Assembly (NCBI RefSeq): GCF_014208045.1
Contig: NZ_JACHML010000001.1
Coordinates: 2,728,001-2,792,000 of the forward strand
Source: Microbacterium thalassium
GTDB lineage: Bacteria > Actinomycetota > Actinomycetes > Actinomycetales > Microbacteriaceae
Length of the DNA stretch: 64,000 nucleotides
Direction of reading: 5' to 3'
The translations under genes were made by a program, and so were the position numbers. Below are positions 27,966 through 37,013 of this stretch, piece after piece; positions within the stretch are counted from its first letter, which is position 1, and each line of letters opens with the position of its first letter. Under the pieces are notes generated by a model that searched no databases, was not told the DNA's origin, and was given only the letters and a program-made list of their open reading frames with translations.

Positions 27966-28784
27966 TCAGCGCCCCGCCCGGCTGCGGGCGACGACGACGC
28001 CGGTCACCGATGCGGCGGCGACCGCGAACACGCCGATCAGCAGCAGCGACTGCAGGAGCATGTCGCGCTCGGCGAGCTGACCGCCGGTGCCGGAGTTCAC
28101 GCCGTGGGGTGCGGAGTGCAGACCGTCGATCGTCTGCACCGCCAGTGCGAGCGTGTCGTCCTCGAGGCTGCCCCACGCGTAGACGATGGTGAGCACGCCC
28201 TCCTCGATCGTGACGTCGGCCGGCCCGATCACCGGGTCGGTGGTTCCGGCGGCCGCGACGGCGGCCGAGATGGTGCCCGGGGCGAGATCCAGCGATGCCT
28301 CGTCGGGGTTGACCAGCCCCTCGATCACGGGGCTGCCGCCCGCGAGGACGTCGACGGCCGGCGCGGCGGCGGTGTGACGCACGGTCAGGCGGCCCTCGCC
28401 GGCCGCCGTCTGCGAGATGTCGTTCGCGAACGCCGTCACGGTGGGCGCGCCGCCCTCGTCCAGGTGGGCGACGGCGGTGTAGCTCGCGTTCGCCTCGAGC
28501 GTGAGGGTGACGGGCCCGAGGATCGGGGAGCTCGCGTCGGCGGCGTCCGGCGCGGTGATCGCGACCTCGTAGTCGCCGGCGGGCAGGTCCAGCGGTCCGG
28601 CGAGGTCGCCGGGCTCGAAGTCGTCCAGCGTCAGATCGCCGTTGACGTAGACGTCCACGGTGGTGTCGGGGATGCCGTGCAGCACCGACAGGTCGGCGGT
28701 CGTGTCGGAGATGGCGTGGGCCGGCGCGACCGCGCCCAGAGCCACCGCGGATCCGATGGCGATGCCCATCAGGGTCTTGCGCAT
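27966..28784 (-). CDS. Secreted DUF4397 protein with C-terminal anchor
   Basis: 272 residues: signal peptide 1-24 (ending APAHA), two DUF4397-like beta-rich repeats (DLSVLHGIPDTTVDVYVNG and RLTVRHTAAAPAVDVLAGG begin them), and a C-terminal membrane helix at about 243-265 followed by RSRAGR. The end looks like a sorting signal without a clear LPxTG motif. Encoded with the sortase; this pairing is widespread in actinobacteria, and the protein is likely a cell-surface component. Confidence 0.85.
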   Translation of the reverse strand: MRKTLMGIAIGSAVALGAVAPAHAISDTTADLSVLHGIPDTTVDVYVNGDLTLDDFEPGDLAGPLDLPAGDYEVAITAPDAADASSPILGPVTLTLEANASYTAVAHLDEGGAPTVTAFANDISQTAAGEGRLTVRHTAAAPAVDVLAGGSPVIEGLVNPDEASLDLAPGTISAAVAAAGTTDPVIGPADVTIEEGVLTIVYAWGSLEDDTLALAVQTIDGLHSAPHGVNSGTGGQLAERDMLLQSLLLIGVFAVAAASVTGVVVARSRAGR

Positions 28785-28910
28785 GAGAGTCCTCCTCGGG
28801 TCGAGGCGACCGGTTGTCGCCCGTCATGTGTGTCTTCCCCGACGACACTCGATTCGGATGCACGTGAATAGAAAAAGTTCGCGTCGGCGTCCGCGCGTAG
28901 AGTCGCAGCC

Positions 28911-29579
28911 ATGACAGACGTCGTCATCACCGTCCGCGGGCAGCACGAGACCCGCATCGCGCCCGAGCGCGGAATCGTCCACCTGAGCGTGCGTGCCGAG
29001 AGCCGCGACCGCGGCGCGGTGGTCGAGCGCATCGCCGCCCTGGCGGAGCCCGTGCGCGACGACCTCGCCGCCCGGAAGTCCGCCGGCGCCGTCGAGGAGT
29101 GGTCGAGCCAGCGCGTCGCGCTGTGGTCCGATCGCCCCTGGGGTCCCGACGGCAAGCGGCAGGCGCCGGTCCACCACGCGTCGGTGGACTTCGTGGCGAC
29201 GTTCTCGGACTTCGCGGCGATGTCGTGGTGGGTCGGCGAGGTGGTCGATCGCGACGGCGTCGAGCTCGGCTGGATCGACTGGCGCCTCACACCCGAGACC
29301 CGCGCTCGCGTCGAGCAGGAGGTCGCGACCGAGGCGGTCGGGGTCGCCGTCGCGCGGGCCACGGCGTACGCGGCCGCGCTCGGCCTGGCATCCGTCGTGC
29401 CCGCCGAGATCGCCGACCTCGGGCTGCTCGCGGACACGCCCGCTCCGGCCGCTCCGCGCGCCGAGATGGCGCGTGCGGCCGCATTCGCCGGCGCACCGTC
29501 CGGCGCTCCGGTGGCTCAGTTCGAGCCCGAGGACATCACCGTCGCCGCCGGCGTCGAGGCGCGCTTCACGGCGAGCTGA
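28911..29579 (+). CDS. SIMPL (DUF541) domain protein
   Basis: 222 residues of the SIMPL/DUF541 family, whose members form beta-alpha assemblies of unclear role, often envelope-associated. The conserved start ITVRGQHETRIAPERGIVHLSV and the AVARATAYAAALGL helix are visible. No signal peptide, which is unusual for a family commonly exported. The ATG is seven bases after TAGAGT (28898-28903), so it is probably leaderless. Divergent from the DUF4397 gene. Confidence 0.82.
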   Translation: MTDVVITVRGQHETRIAPERGIVHLSVRAESRDRGAVVERIAALAEPVRDDLAARKSAGAVEEWSSQRVALWSDRPWGPDGKRQAPVHHASVDFVATFSDFAAMSWWVGEVVDRDGVELGWIDWRLTPETRARVEQEVATEAVGVAVARATAYAAALGLASVVPAEIADLGLLADTPAPAAPRAEMARAAAFAGAPSGAPVAQFEPEDITVAAGVEARFTAS

Positions 29580-29612
29580 CCAGTCGCGGACGCTCCGGCA
29601 TCCGCTGGCGCG

Positions 29613-30089
29613 TCACTCCCCCATCCGGTTGCGGGTGCGCATCGCGCGCTCGGCCTCGCGCTTGTCCTGCCGCTCGCGCAGCGCCTGCCGCTTGTCGTAC
29701 TCGGCCTTGCCCTTGGCGACGCCGATCTCGACCTTCGCGCGGCCGTCCGAGAAGTACAGCTTCAGCGGGATGAGCGTGTAGCCGCCCGCCGAGATGGCGT
29801 GGCTCAGCTTGATGATCTCGTCCTTGTGCAGCAGGAGCTTGCGCGTGCGCTTGGCGGCGTGGTTCGTCCAGTGCCCCTGCGAGTACTCGGGGATGTGCAC
29901 GGCGTCGAGGAACGCCTCTCCCCCGTCGATGTACGCGTAGCCGTCGGCGAGGTTTGCCCGACCCTGGCGCAGCGACTTCACCTCGGTGCCGGTGAGCACC
30001 AGTCCCGCTTCGTAGGTCTTCTCGATGCTGTATTCGTGACGCGCGCGACGGTTCGTCGCGACGACCGTCTCACCGCGTTCCCTGGGCAT
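29613..30089 (-). CDS. smpB: SsrA-binding protein SmpB
   Basis: 158 residues. Binds tmRNA and brings it to stalled ribosomes. The family core is intact: [29 protein letters not shown] near the N-terminus in outline, LHKDEIIKL, and the basic C-terminal tail that enters the mRNA channel. GAGGAG lies six bases before the ATG. It follows ftsX, an arrangement (ftsE-ftsX-smpB) common in actinobacteria. Confidence 0.96.
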   Translation of the reverse strand: MPRERGETVVATNRRARHEYSIEKTYEAGLVLTGTEVKSLRQGRANLADGYAYIDGGEAFLDAVHIPEYSQGHWTNHAAKRTRKLLLHKDEIIKLSHAISAGGYTLIPLKLYFSDGRAKVEIGVAKGKAEYDKRQALRERQDKREAERAMRTRNRMGE

Positions 30090-30180
30090 GGCGTACTCCT
30101 CGACTCCGGCCGCGCAGGCGCACGGCAGCCTGTCAGTCTAGCAACGACCGGGACGGATGCCGGTGCCGCGGCGCCCGCGA

Positions 30181-31095
30181 CTACTCGCGCAGCCAGCGCC
30201 GGATCGCGAAGCCCGCTGAGAAGGCCGCGAGCACGATGCCGATCCCGATCAGGATGGGGACGACGATCCACGCATCGGCGAGTCCGACCCACGTGGTGAC
30301 GAAGTCGACGCGCCGGCGCAGGTAGCCGTCGACGCCGAACTGCACGCCGGCGATGACCGCGCCGCTGGCGAAGATCGCGCCCAGCAGGGCCGCGAAGACA
30401 CCCTCGAGGATGAACGGCGTCTGGATGAACGGGTTCGACGCGCCCACGAGCCGCATGATCCGCAGCTCGCGGCGGCGCGCGTACGCGGACAGCCGGATGG
30501 TCGTGGCGATCAGCAGCACGGCGGCGATCAGCATCAGCACGGCGATGCCGACGGCGATGTAGGTCGCCACGGTGAGCGCCTGGAACAGCGGCTCGAGGTA
30601 CTGCAGCTGGTCCTCGACGTCCTCGACGCCGTCCAGCGACGTGAACGCCTCGATGATGACATCCGACTGCCGCTGGTCGACGAGGTTGATCCAGAACGTC
30701 TGGTTGAGCTGCTCGGGGGTGATGACGCTCGCGTACTCCTCGCCGAGCAGGTCGATGATGTTCTGGTACGCCTGCTCCTGGTCCTCGAACCGCACGTCGC
30801 GTATCAGCGGCGACAGGGCGGGGCCGTCGAGCTTGTCCTGCACCTCGGCGATCTGCTCGGGTGTCGCGGCGCCGTCGAGGCACGTCGGCTCCTGCGAGAT
30901 GTCGGTGCACATGAACACCGCGACCTGCGCCCGGTCGACCCAGTAGTCGCGCATCGTGCCGATCTGCATCTGCATGAGGATCGCGGCGCCGACGAACGTC
31001 AGCGACACGAAGGTGACCAGCACGACCGAGATCACCATCGAGAGGTTCCGGCGGAGTCCGCTGAAGGCCTCCGCCAGGACGAGCCCGAGCCTCAC
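30181..31095 (-). CDS. ftsX: Cell-division protein FtsX
   Basis: 304-residue permease-like partner of FtsE that activates cell-wall hydrolases at the septum. Four membrane segments with the FtsX topology: one N-terminal, a large extracellular domain (about 50-160, with a CTDISQEPTCL pair of cysteines), then three C-terminal. ARRRELRIMRLVGAS is the conserved cytoplasmic loop. ATGA overlap with ftsE. Confidence 0.94.
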   Translation of the reverse strand: MRLGLVLAEAFSGLRRNLSMVISVVLVTFVSLTFVGAAILMQMQIGTMRDYWVDRAQVAVFMCTDISQEPTCLDGAATPEQIAEVQDKLDGPALSPLIRDVRFEDQEQAYQNIIDLLGEEYASVITPEQLNQTFWINLVDQRQSDVIIEAFTSLDGVEDVEDQLQYLEPLFQALTVATYIAVGIAVLMLIAAVLLIATTIRLSAYARRRELRIMRLVGASNPFIQTPFILEGVFAALLGAIFASGAVIAGVQFGVDGYLRRRVDFVTTWVGLADAWIVVPILIGIGIVLAAFSAGFAIRRWLRE

Positions 31096-32144
31096 GAGGT
31101 CGGCCCCACTTCATCGTCGGCGTCGGCGCCGCCCAGCCCCAGGCGGTCGGCGAGCCCGAGCTCCTCCACGTCGACCTCGGCGAGGTCGGCGATCGGGATC
31201 GGCTGGGTGGTCTTGGCCGTGACGGGCACGGCCGCCTCGGCATCGGATGCCTCGGCATCGGATGCCTCGGGCTCGACCTCGACTTCGGGCACGGCTTCGG
31301 CGGGTTCGTCTTCGGGCGCCTCGTCCACTTCGGGCTCGGCCTGCGGGCGACCGGACGCCGCTGCGAGCGCGGCCTCGCGCTGCACCTCGAGCACCGCGGT
31401 GAGGGCGGCCACCGCCGCGGCGCCGCGCTGCGGCTGCGGCGCGAGACTGGGCAGCCCCGAGGTGTCGCCGTAGCCGCCGTGCCGCTCGTCGCGGATCAGC
31501 TCGCCTTCGCGCAGCTCGATGACGCGGCGCTGCATCTGGTCGACGAAGCCCTTCTCGTGGGTCGCCATGACGACCGTCGTGCCGCCGGCGTTGATGCGGG
31601 CGAGCAGCTGCATGATGTCGACCGAGGTGGCCGGGTCGAGGTTGCCGGTGGGCTCGTCGGCCAGCAGCACCTGGGGGCGGTTCACGAGGGCGCGGGCGAT
31701 CGCGACGCGCTGCTGCTCGCCACCCGACAGCTCGTGCGGGAGCCGCTTCTCCTTGCCATCGAGGCCGACGAGGGCGAGAACCTCGGGCACGGCCTGCTTG
31801 ACGAAGCCGCGCGAGGAGCCGATCACCTGCAGCGTGAAGGCGACGTTCTGGAAGACCGTCTTGTCGGGCAGCAGCCGGAAGTCCTGGAACACCGCGCCGA
31901 TGTGGCGGCGGAAGTAGGGGATCTTGCGGTTCGGGAGCGTGCGCAGGTCGCGGCCGAGCACGACCACGCGTCCCTCGGTCGGGACCTCCTCGCGCAGGAT
32001 CAGGCGCAGGCACGAGGACTTGCCCGAGCCGGAGGCGCCGACGAGGAACACGAACTCCCCGCGGAGCACTTCGAAGTCGACGTTGCTGAGCGCCGGTTTC
32101 GCCGTGCCGCGGAAGCGCTTCGTGACGTTCTCGAACCGGATCAT
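31092..32144 (-). CDS. ftsE: Cell-division ATP-binding protein FtsE with long C-terminal tail
   Basis: 350 residues, about 120 more than standard FtsE. The ABC core (1-228) has Walker A GASGSGKSS (36-44), signature LSGGEQQR and Walker B VLLADEPTGNLDP. The extra C-terminus is Ala/Glu/Pro-rich and acidic, contains a direct ASDAEASDAEA repeat, and ends in a helix-like DVEELGLADRLGLGG block that may be a docking motif. The coding frame is continuous into ftsX, so the tail is genuine. TAGGCT lies nine bases before the ATG. Confidence 0.93.
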   Translation of the reverse strand: MIRFENVTKRFRGTAKPALSNVDFEVLRGEFVFLVGASGSGKSSCLRLILREEVPTEGRVVVLGRDLRTLPNRKIPYFRRHIGAVFQDFRLLPDKTVFQNVAFTLQVIGSSRGFVKQAVPEVLALVGLDGKEKRLPHELSGGEQQRVAIARALVNRPQVLLADEPTGNLDPATSVDIMQLLARINAGGTTVVMATHEKGFVDQMQRRVIELREGELIRDERHGGYGDTSGLPSLAPQPQRGAAAVAALTAVLEVQREAALAAASGRPQAEPEVDEAPEDEPAEAVPEVEVEPEASDAEASDAEAAVPVTAKTTQPIPIADLAEVDVEELGLADRLGLGGADADDEVGPTS

Positions 32145-32213
32145 GGCGCATCGAGCCTAAGCGCCATCATCGACCGCGGGCACAGCGACACCCGCGGTGC
32201 GGGCATCCGCGGA

Positions 32214-33326
32214 TCAGTCGTCGTCGTCCTTGCGCTTGCGCCACCGGATGCCGGCCGAGATGAGGCCGTCGAGGTCGCCGTCGAAGACCGTCGCGGGGTT
32301 GCCGACCTCGTAGCCGGTGCGCAGGTCCTTCACGAGCTGCTGGCCGTAGAGGAAGTAGGAGCGCATCTGGTCGCCCCAGCTGGCGGTGATGACGCCCGCG
32401 AGCTCCTTCTTCTTGGCCGCCTCTTCTTCCTTCTTCAGCAGCAGCAGGCGGGTCTGCAGGACCCGCATGGCGGCGGCGCGGTTCTGGATCTGCGACTTCT
32501 CGTTCTGCATCGACACGACGATGCCGGTCGGGATGTGCGTGAGGCGCACGGCCGAGTCGGTGGTGTTGACCGACTGGCCGCCGGGTCCCGACGAACGGAA
32601 GACGTCGACGCGGATGTCGTTCTCGGGGATGTCGACCTCGACGGCCTCTTCCATCACCGGGATGACCTCGACGGCGGCGAAGCTGGTCTGGCGCTTGTCG
32701 GCGGAGCCGAACGGGCTGATGCGCGCGAGACGGTGGGTGCCGGCCTCGACCGACAGCGTGCCGTAGGCGTAGGGCGCGTCGACCTCGAAGGTGGCGGACT
32801 TGATGCCCGCGCCCTCGGCGTACGAGGTGTCCATCACCTTGACGGAGTACTTGTGGCGCTCGGCCCAGCGCAGGTACATGCGCAGCAGCATCTCGGCGAA
32901 GTCGGTGGCGTCGTCGCCGCCGGCGCCCGAGCGGATCGTCACGACCGCGCTGCGCGCGTCGTACTCGCCGTCGAGCAGCGTCTGCACCTCGAGCTGGCCG
33001 ATGACGTCCTCGAGCTCGGCGAGCTCGTGGCGTGCCTCTTCGGCGGAGTCCTCGTCGTCCATCTCCTGCGCGAGCTCGACGAGCACCTCGAGGTCGTCGA
33101 GGCGCTGGCCGACGTCCGTGACGCGCTTGAGCTCGGCCTGACGGTGGCTGAGGGCGCTGGTGACCTTCTGCGCCTTCTCGACGTCGTCCCAGAGGTCGGG
33201 GGCGGCGGCCGCTTCGCTCAGCCGCGCGATCTCGGCGGTGAGCGCATCGACGTCCACCACCGCCTGGATGTCGGCGAAGGTGGAGCGGAGGGCCTGGATA
33301 TCGGCGGACAGATCGAGCTCGAGCAT
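32214..33326 (-). CDS. prfB: Peptide chain release factor 2
   Basis: 370 residues. Reads UGA and UAA stop codons. The catalytic GGQ loop is in [18 protein letters not shown], and the stop-recognition motif is [12 protein letters not shown] (SPF tripeptide). The frame is uninterrupted from ATG 33326, so there is no programmed +1 frameshift, as usual in actinobacteria. The domain-2 segment [15 protein letters not shown] is normal. Upstream of ftsE in the prfB-ftsE-ftsX-smpB order. Confidence 0.96.
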   Translation of the reverse strand: MLELDLSADIQALRSTFADIQAVVDVDALTAEIARLSEAAAAPDLWDDVEKAQKVTSALSHRQAELKRVTDVGQRLDDLEVLVELAQEMDDEDSAEEARHELAELEDVIGQLEVQTLLDGEYDARSAVVTIRSGAGGDDATDFAEMLLRMYLRWAERHKYSVKVMDTSYAEGAGIKSATFEVDAPYAYGTLSVEAGTHRLARISPFGSADKRQTSFAAVEVIPVMEEAVEVDIPENDIRVDVFRSSGPGGQSVNTTDSAVRLTHIPTGIVVSMQNEKSQIQNRAAAMRVLQTRLLLLKKEEEAAKKKELAGVITASWGDQMRSYFLYGQQLVKDLRTGYEVGNPATVFDGDLDGLISAGIRWRKRKDDDD

Positions 33327-33352
33327 GACACTCCAGACTAACGTGGTTGAGC

Positions 33353-34651
33353 GTGGCAGACCGCGCAGATTCCGTCGGAGCGCGCGATGTCCTATGGCGG
33401 TTCGGCCCGATGGTGTACCTGCCGACGTTGCTGTTCGCCCTCGGCGAGGGCGCGGTCATCCCCCTCATCCCGATCATCGCCGCCCAGCTCGGCGCCGGCG
33501 TCGCGACCGCGGCGCTGGTGGCATCCGCTCTCGTGGTCGGCCAGCTGTCGGGGAACATCCCCGCCGGGTGGGCGGTCGCGCGCTTCGGCGAGCGCCGCAC
33601 GATGGCAGCGGCCGGCACGATCTCGCTCGCGGGGGTCGTCGGCATGGTGTTCGCGCCGGGCCTGGCCGTGTTCGCGGTGTCGGTGCTCCTGATCGGCTTC
33701 TGCGCCGCCGCGTTCGGACTGGCGCGCCATTCGTTCATGGCGACCCGCGTGCCGCTGTCGTTCCGTGCCCGCGCACTGTCGCTGCTGGGCGGCACGTTCC
33801 GCCTCGGCATGTTCGTGGGGCCGTTCGCCGCCGCCGCCCTGCTGGCGGTCTTCGGCGACGAGCGGGCCGCGGTGTGGTTCTTCGGCGTGTGCCTGGCCGC
33901 CACGGTCGTGCTGGTGCTCGTCGGCCCCGACCCCGAGGAGCGCTTCGCGCCCGCCCCGCCGGCGGCGGCATCCGCTCCCCTGGTGCGGGGCGACGCCGAG
34001 ACCGAGGACACCGGCGAGGTGGTCACCGGCTCGATCCCGACGCTCGGGCGCGACGGTGTGCTGCGCACGATGTGGCGGCATCGCGGCGTGCTGTCGCGGC
34101 TCGGCATCGCCGCGGCGTCGCTGTCGGGAGTCCGCTCGGCACGGCAGGTCGTGCTGCCGCTGTGGGGCGTGTCGATCGGGCTGGACGCCCAGACGATCGC
34201 GCTCGTCGTGGGCGTCTCGGGGGCGATCGACTTCGCCCTGTTCTACGCCAGCGGCCAGGTGATGGACCGCTTCGGGCGCCTGTGGGCGGCGCTGCCGGCG
34301 ATGGTGCTGATGGGCGCCGGCTTCCTCGCGCTGGCGTTCACGCACGATCTGCCGGATGCCGCGATGTGGTTCGCGATGTTCGCCGCCGTGCTCGGGGTGG
34401 GCAACGGGCTGTCCAGCGGCATCCTGCTCACCCTCGGCGCCGATGTCGCTCCCCCGTCGGATCCGGCGCCGTTCCTGGGGTCGTGGCGCACGCTGACGGA
34501 TGCCGGCGGTGCGGCCTCGCCGCTGCTCGTCTCGGCCGTCGCCGCGGTGTCGTCGCTGTCGGTCGCGACCGGCGTCATGGGCGTGGTCGGCCTGCTCGGC
34601 GCGCTGGCGTTCGTGCGGTGGGTGCCGCGGTTCGTGCCGCGCCACGGCTGA
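33353..34651 (+). CDS. MFS transporter
   Basis: 432-residue major facilitator with twelve hydrophobic segments and a central cytoplasmic loop at about 200-235. The [12 protein letters not shown] loop between helices 2 and 3 and the [23 protein letters not shown] region are typical of drug-efflux type MFS proteins. Substrate unknown. GTG 33353 is favoured over TTG 33347 because it stands eight bases after TAACGT (33339-33344), which overlaps the prfB promoter region back to back. Confidence 0.85.
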   Translation: MADRADSVGARDVLWRFGPMVYLPTLLFALGEGAVIPLIPIIAAQLGAGVATAALVASALVVGQLSGNIPAGWAVARFGERRTMAAAGTISLAGVVGMVFAPGLAVFAVSVLLIGFCAAAFGLARHSFMATRVPLSFRARALSLLGGTFRLGMFVGPFAAAALLAVFGDERAAVWFFGVCLAATVVLVLVGPDPEERFAPAPPAAASAPLVRGDAETEDTGEVVTGSIPTLGRDGVLRTMWRHRGVLSRLGIAAASLSGVRSARQVVLPLWGVSIGLDAQTIALVVGVSGAIDFALFYASGQVMDRFGRLWAALPAMVLMGAGFLALAFTHDLPDAAMWFAMFAAVLGVGNGLSSGILLTLGADVAPPSDPAPFLGSWRTLTDAGGAASPLLVSAVAAVSSLSVATGVMGVVGLLGALAFVRWVPRFVPRHG

Positions 34652-34764
34652 CGTCCCGCGTCGGCGGTATCAGGAGCGGGGTCTGCTCCCTCTGGGACTG
34701 AGGGGAGAACCATCCGATCCGATCGGTCTTCCGGGCCGGTCGGCCGACTCTTGGGGAAGAGAAG

Positions 34765-35760
34765 ATGTCACACCCAGGCGATGCCCGCTATGCGGACATG
34801 TATCGCGCGAACTCCCGCGTCGTCGAACTCGCCACCGAGGACGACGAGGAACTCGGGCCGTTCAAGAAGCTCCCGGGCAAATGGGGCAACACCGAGCGGC
34901 TGAAGGGCCGCGGCTGGAACATGATCGCCCTGCCGTTCGTCGCGCAGAGCGGCGTGCTCGACTACCGCCTCCTCGTGAACCGCTTCGATGAGGAGATCAC
35001 GTTCTCGCTCGTCGACAAGCGCGTGCCGAACCGCGGCGTCGATCGCCCCGACCGGGCGAACACCGACCAGCTGGTCGTCACGCTCGACTACGAGCAGATG
35101 ATCGCGCAGTCCGACGCCGACGACATGCCGTCCAGCGGCCTGGCCGGCGGCGGCGACCTCGCGATCCACCACGAGCCGGGCCTGTTCCTGAACATGGGCG
35201 AACCGCGCACGAACGGGATCAGCATCGCGCGCCTGGCGTCGGTGCCGCACGGCGACTCGGCGCTCGGGCTCGGCCGGGTCTTCGAGACCGACCGGCCGGC
35301 GTTCATCGACGACATCTCGGGACTGCCGATCGGCGTGAACCAGGACCTCGACAGTCCCTATCTCGCGCCGTACCGGCACTACCACGACAACCCGTTCCTG
35401 GGGCTGTTCGATCCGGTCCGCCCCAACCAGCTGCTGAACGCGCTGCCGCAGAACGTCGTGAAGAACACCGTGCTGCAGTTCGACACGAAGCTGGCCGAGG
35501 CGGGCATCCACAACATCCCGTTCATCGAGCGTCAGGCCGACGCGTCCGAGATGACGTCGACGTTCTGGATCCTCGAGCTCGACGGCGACGGCGTCGACGA
35601 GCCGAACCTGCTGCTGGCCTACACCCAGACCGTGATGCTGGAGTTCTTCGACCGGCGTGACGGCGTCGAGGGCCTCATCAAGTGGCCGCACGTGTCGATC
35701 AACGTCATGGAGAAGCTGCCCGACGCCGAGTACGACGCCGTGCCGCGGATGCCGGTATGA
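34765..35760 (+). CDS. Conserved protein of unknown function
   Basis: 331 residues, soluble, no signal peptide. It opens with a lipocalin-like FKKLPGKWGN block (about 33-42), then ALPFVAQSGVLDYRLLVNRFDEEITF, GDLAIHHEPGLFLNM, and a closing section rich in aromatic residues (TSTFWILELDGDG). The pattern resembles beta-barrel heme- or fatty-acid-binding proteins, but I do not recognise a named family. A purine-rich GGGAAGAGAAG lies directly before the ATG. Confidence 0.8.
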   Translation: MSHPGDARYADMYRANSRVVELATEDDEELGPFKKLPGKWGNTERLKGRGWNMIALPFVAQSGVLDYRLLVNRFDEEITFSLVDKRVPNRGVDRPDRANTDQLVVTLDYEQMIAQSDADDMPSSGLAGGGDLAIHHEPGLFLNMGEPRTNGISIARLASVPHGDSALGLGRVFETDRPAFIDDISGLPIGVNQDLDSPYLAPYRHYHDNPFLGLFDPVRPNQLLNALPQNVVKNTVLQFDTKLAEAGIHNIPFIERQADASEMTSTFWILELDGDGVDEPNLLLAYTQTVMLEFFDRRDGVEGLIKWPHVSINVMEKLPDAEYDAVPRMPV

Positions 35761-35777
35761 CGGCCTAGAGTGCGAGA

Positions 35778-35816
35778 GTGCCCAGGGCCCCTGGGCGGAA
35801 GCGGGGTCCCGGATGA
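35778..35816 (+). other. Twelve-codon upstream ORF coupled to the next gene
   Basis: GTG at 35778 stands six bases after TAGAGT (35766-35771), the leaderless spacing seen at other genes here. The frame encodes MPRAPGRKRGPG and its TGA overlaps the ATG of the 111-residue gene as ATGA. It could set translation of that gene by coupling. Confidence 0.35.
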
Positions 35817-36148
35817 CATCGGCGGTCGTGCGGTTCTGCCGCAGCCGCAATCGCGGTCGACGGTGCACGCGCCCGCTCGATCATCCGGGACTCCACCGGC
35901 ACCGCACCATCATGTGGGCGGATGCCGCGGCCGACGAGCCGCGCTGCCCCGGTTCGGGTGAGCACGGTGAGCCCGCGGCGGCGCTCGCCGACGGGTGGCC
36001 GCACGGCCGCGCCCTGTGCGACGTGTGCCACCGCTTCGTCGTGCTCGACGCGGACGGCGCGCTGCGCGAGCACGACACGTCCGACCCGGACGAGCCCGCC
36101 CACGAGGCCGCGAGCCGTCGCGAGTGGCTCAACACGTACGGGTGGTGA
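35813..36148 (+). CDS. Small cysteine/histidine-rich protein
   Basis: 111 residues with putative metal-binding pairs: CRSRNRGRRC near the N-terminus, a HPGLHRH cluster, EPRCPGSG and CDVCHRF in the middle. The arrangement is seen in small actinobacterial proteins of unknown function. No ribosome site; the start overlaps the stop of a 12-codon upstream ORF. Confidence 0.65.
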   Translation: MTSAVVRFCRSRNRGRRCTRPLDHPGLHRHRTIMWADAAADEPRCPGSGEHGEPAAALADGWPHGRALCDVCHRFVVLDADGALREHDTSDPDEPAHEAASRREWLNTYGW

Positions 36149-36184
36149 GCGGGGTGCCGGCGCGTGGCCGACACCCCGGGGACG

Positions 36185-36553
36185 CTAGTCGGTGACGATG
36201 TCGAGTCCGGTCGACTTCGACGCCTCCGAGACGCCGCCGGCGTCCGTGACGTCCTCGAAGCCGGCCTGGTCCATGTAGGCCACCGCCTGCGACGAGCGGT
36301 TGCCCGACTGGCAGTAGACGACGTACTCGCCGTCGAGGTCGTACTCCAGGATGTCCTCCTGGAATGTCGGCGACTGCAGGTTGACGTTCACGGCGCCCTC
36401 GAGGTGGCCCCCGGCGTATTCGCCCGGGGTGCGGACGTCGATCACGACGGTCTCTTCGGTCACCTCGATCGAGGGCGAGCTGGAGCAGGCGGTCAGAGCG
36501 GCCGCGGCTGCGGCGAGCGCGACGGTGAACGTCACGGCGCGACGAAAGCGCAT
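36185..36553 (-). CDS. Rhodanese-domain lipoprotein
   Basis: 122 residues: lipoprotein signal with LTAC (Cys23), then a single rhodanese domain with active-site Cys81 in VVYCQSGNRS. Single-domain rhodaneses move sulfane sulfur from persulfides or thiosulfate to acceptors; this one would act on the outer face of the membrane. AAAGGA lies six bases before the ATG. Divergent from trxA, with the -10 box TATAAT (36583-36588) inside a CsoR-type palindrome. Confidence 0.9.
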   Translation of the reverse strand: MRFRRAVTFTVALAAAAAALTACSSSPSIEVTEETVVIDVRTPGEYAGGHLEGAVNVNLQSPTFQEDILEYDLDGEYVVYCQSGNRSSQAVAYMDQAGFEDVTDAGGVSEASKSTGLDIVTD

Positions 36554-36582
36554 GGTGGTTCCTTTCGGTGGTTGCGACTCGA

Positions 36583-36588
36583 TTATAC
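36583..36588 (-). promoter_or_regulatory. -10 box TATAAT of the rhodanese gene
   Basis: A consensus -10 hexamer on the minus strand, about 30 bases before the rhodanese ATG, overlapping the palindrome at 36585-36600. No convincing -35 was seen, so an activator or an extended -10 may be used. Confidence 0.55.
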
Positions 36589-36600
36589 CCCCAGGGGTAT
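36585..36600. promoter_or_regulatory. CsoR/CstR-type operator ATACCCCCAGGGGTAT
   Basis: Perfect 7+7 inverted repeat with a two-base centre. G-tracts of this form are the known binding sites of CsoR-family repressors, including persulfide-sensing CstR. It covers the rhodanese -10 and the expected -35 region of the thioredoxin promoter, so one repressor could shut both. The regulator itself is not in the window. Confidence 0.65.
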
Positions 36601-36607
36601 TCTGCGG

Positions 36608-36613
36608 TATGAT
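36608..36613 (+). promoter_or_regulatory. -10 box TATGAT of the thioredoxin gene
   Basis: Seven bases before ATG 36621, so transcription should begin at or next to the start codon: a leaderless mRNA. Confidence 0.55.
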
Positions 36614-36620
36614 GGTCGGC

Positions 36621-37013
36621 ATGAGCACCCGTGAGATCACCATGGAGAACATCTCGTCGACGATCGAGGACTCCGACATCGTCCTCCTCGACTTCTGGGC
36701 TGCGTGGTGCGGTCCGTGCCGCATGTTCGCTCCCGTCTTCGAGAAGGCGTCCGAGGAGCACCCCGACATCGTCTTCGGCAAGGTCGACACCGAGGCCGAG
36801 CAGCAGCTGGCCGCCGGCTTCCGCATCACGAGCATCCCGACGCTGATGGCGTTCCGCGAGGGCATCCTCGTCTTCGCGCAGCCCGGCGCCCTCGCCGCCC
36901 CGCAGCTTCAGCAGGTCATCGACGCGGTGAAGGGCCTCGACATGAACGAGGTCCGCGCCCAGGTCGAGGCCGCCAAGGCCGAGCAGGCTCAGGCCGAGGC
37001 CGCCCAGGCGTGA
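36621..37013 (+). CDS. trxA: Thioredoxin
   Basis: 130 residues: a standard thioredoxin domain with redox-active Cys30-Gly-Pro-Cys33 in WAAWCGPCRMF and cis-Pro in TSIPTLM. A charged helical tail of about 20 residues (EAAKAEQAQAEAAQA) is added. Divergent from the rhodanese and coupled to the DUF2892 gene by a GTGA overlap, so it probably reduces persulfides or polysulfides made in this sulfur pathway rather than acting as the main cellular thioredoxin. Confidence 0.93.
   Translation: MSTREITMENISSTIEDSDIVLLDFWAAWCGPCRMFAPVFEKASEEHPDIVFGKVDTEAEQQLAAGFRITSIPTLMAFREGILVFAQPGALAAPQLQQVIDAVKGLDMNEVRAQVEAAKAEQAQAEAAQA

Noticed and set aside
32214..33326. Programmed frameshift in prfB
   Set aside because: The reading frame is continuous from the ATG through both functional motifs, with no early in-frame TGA.
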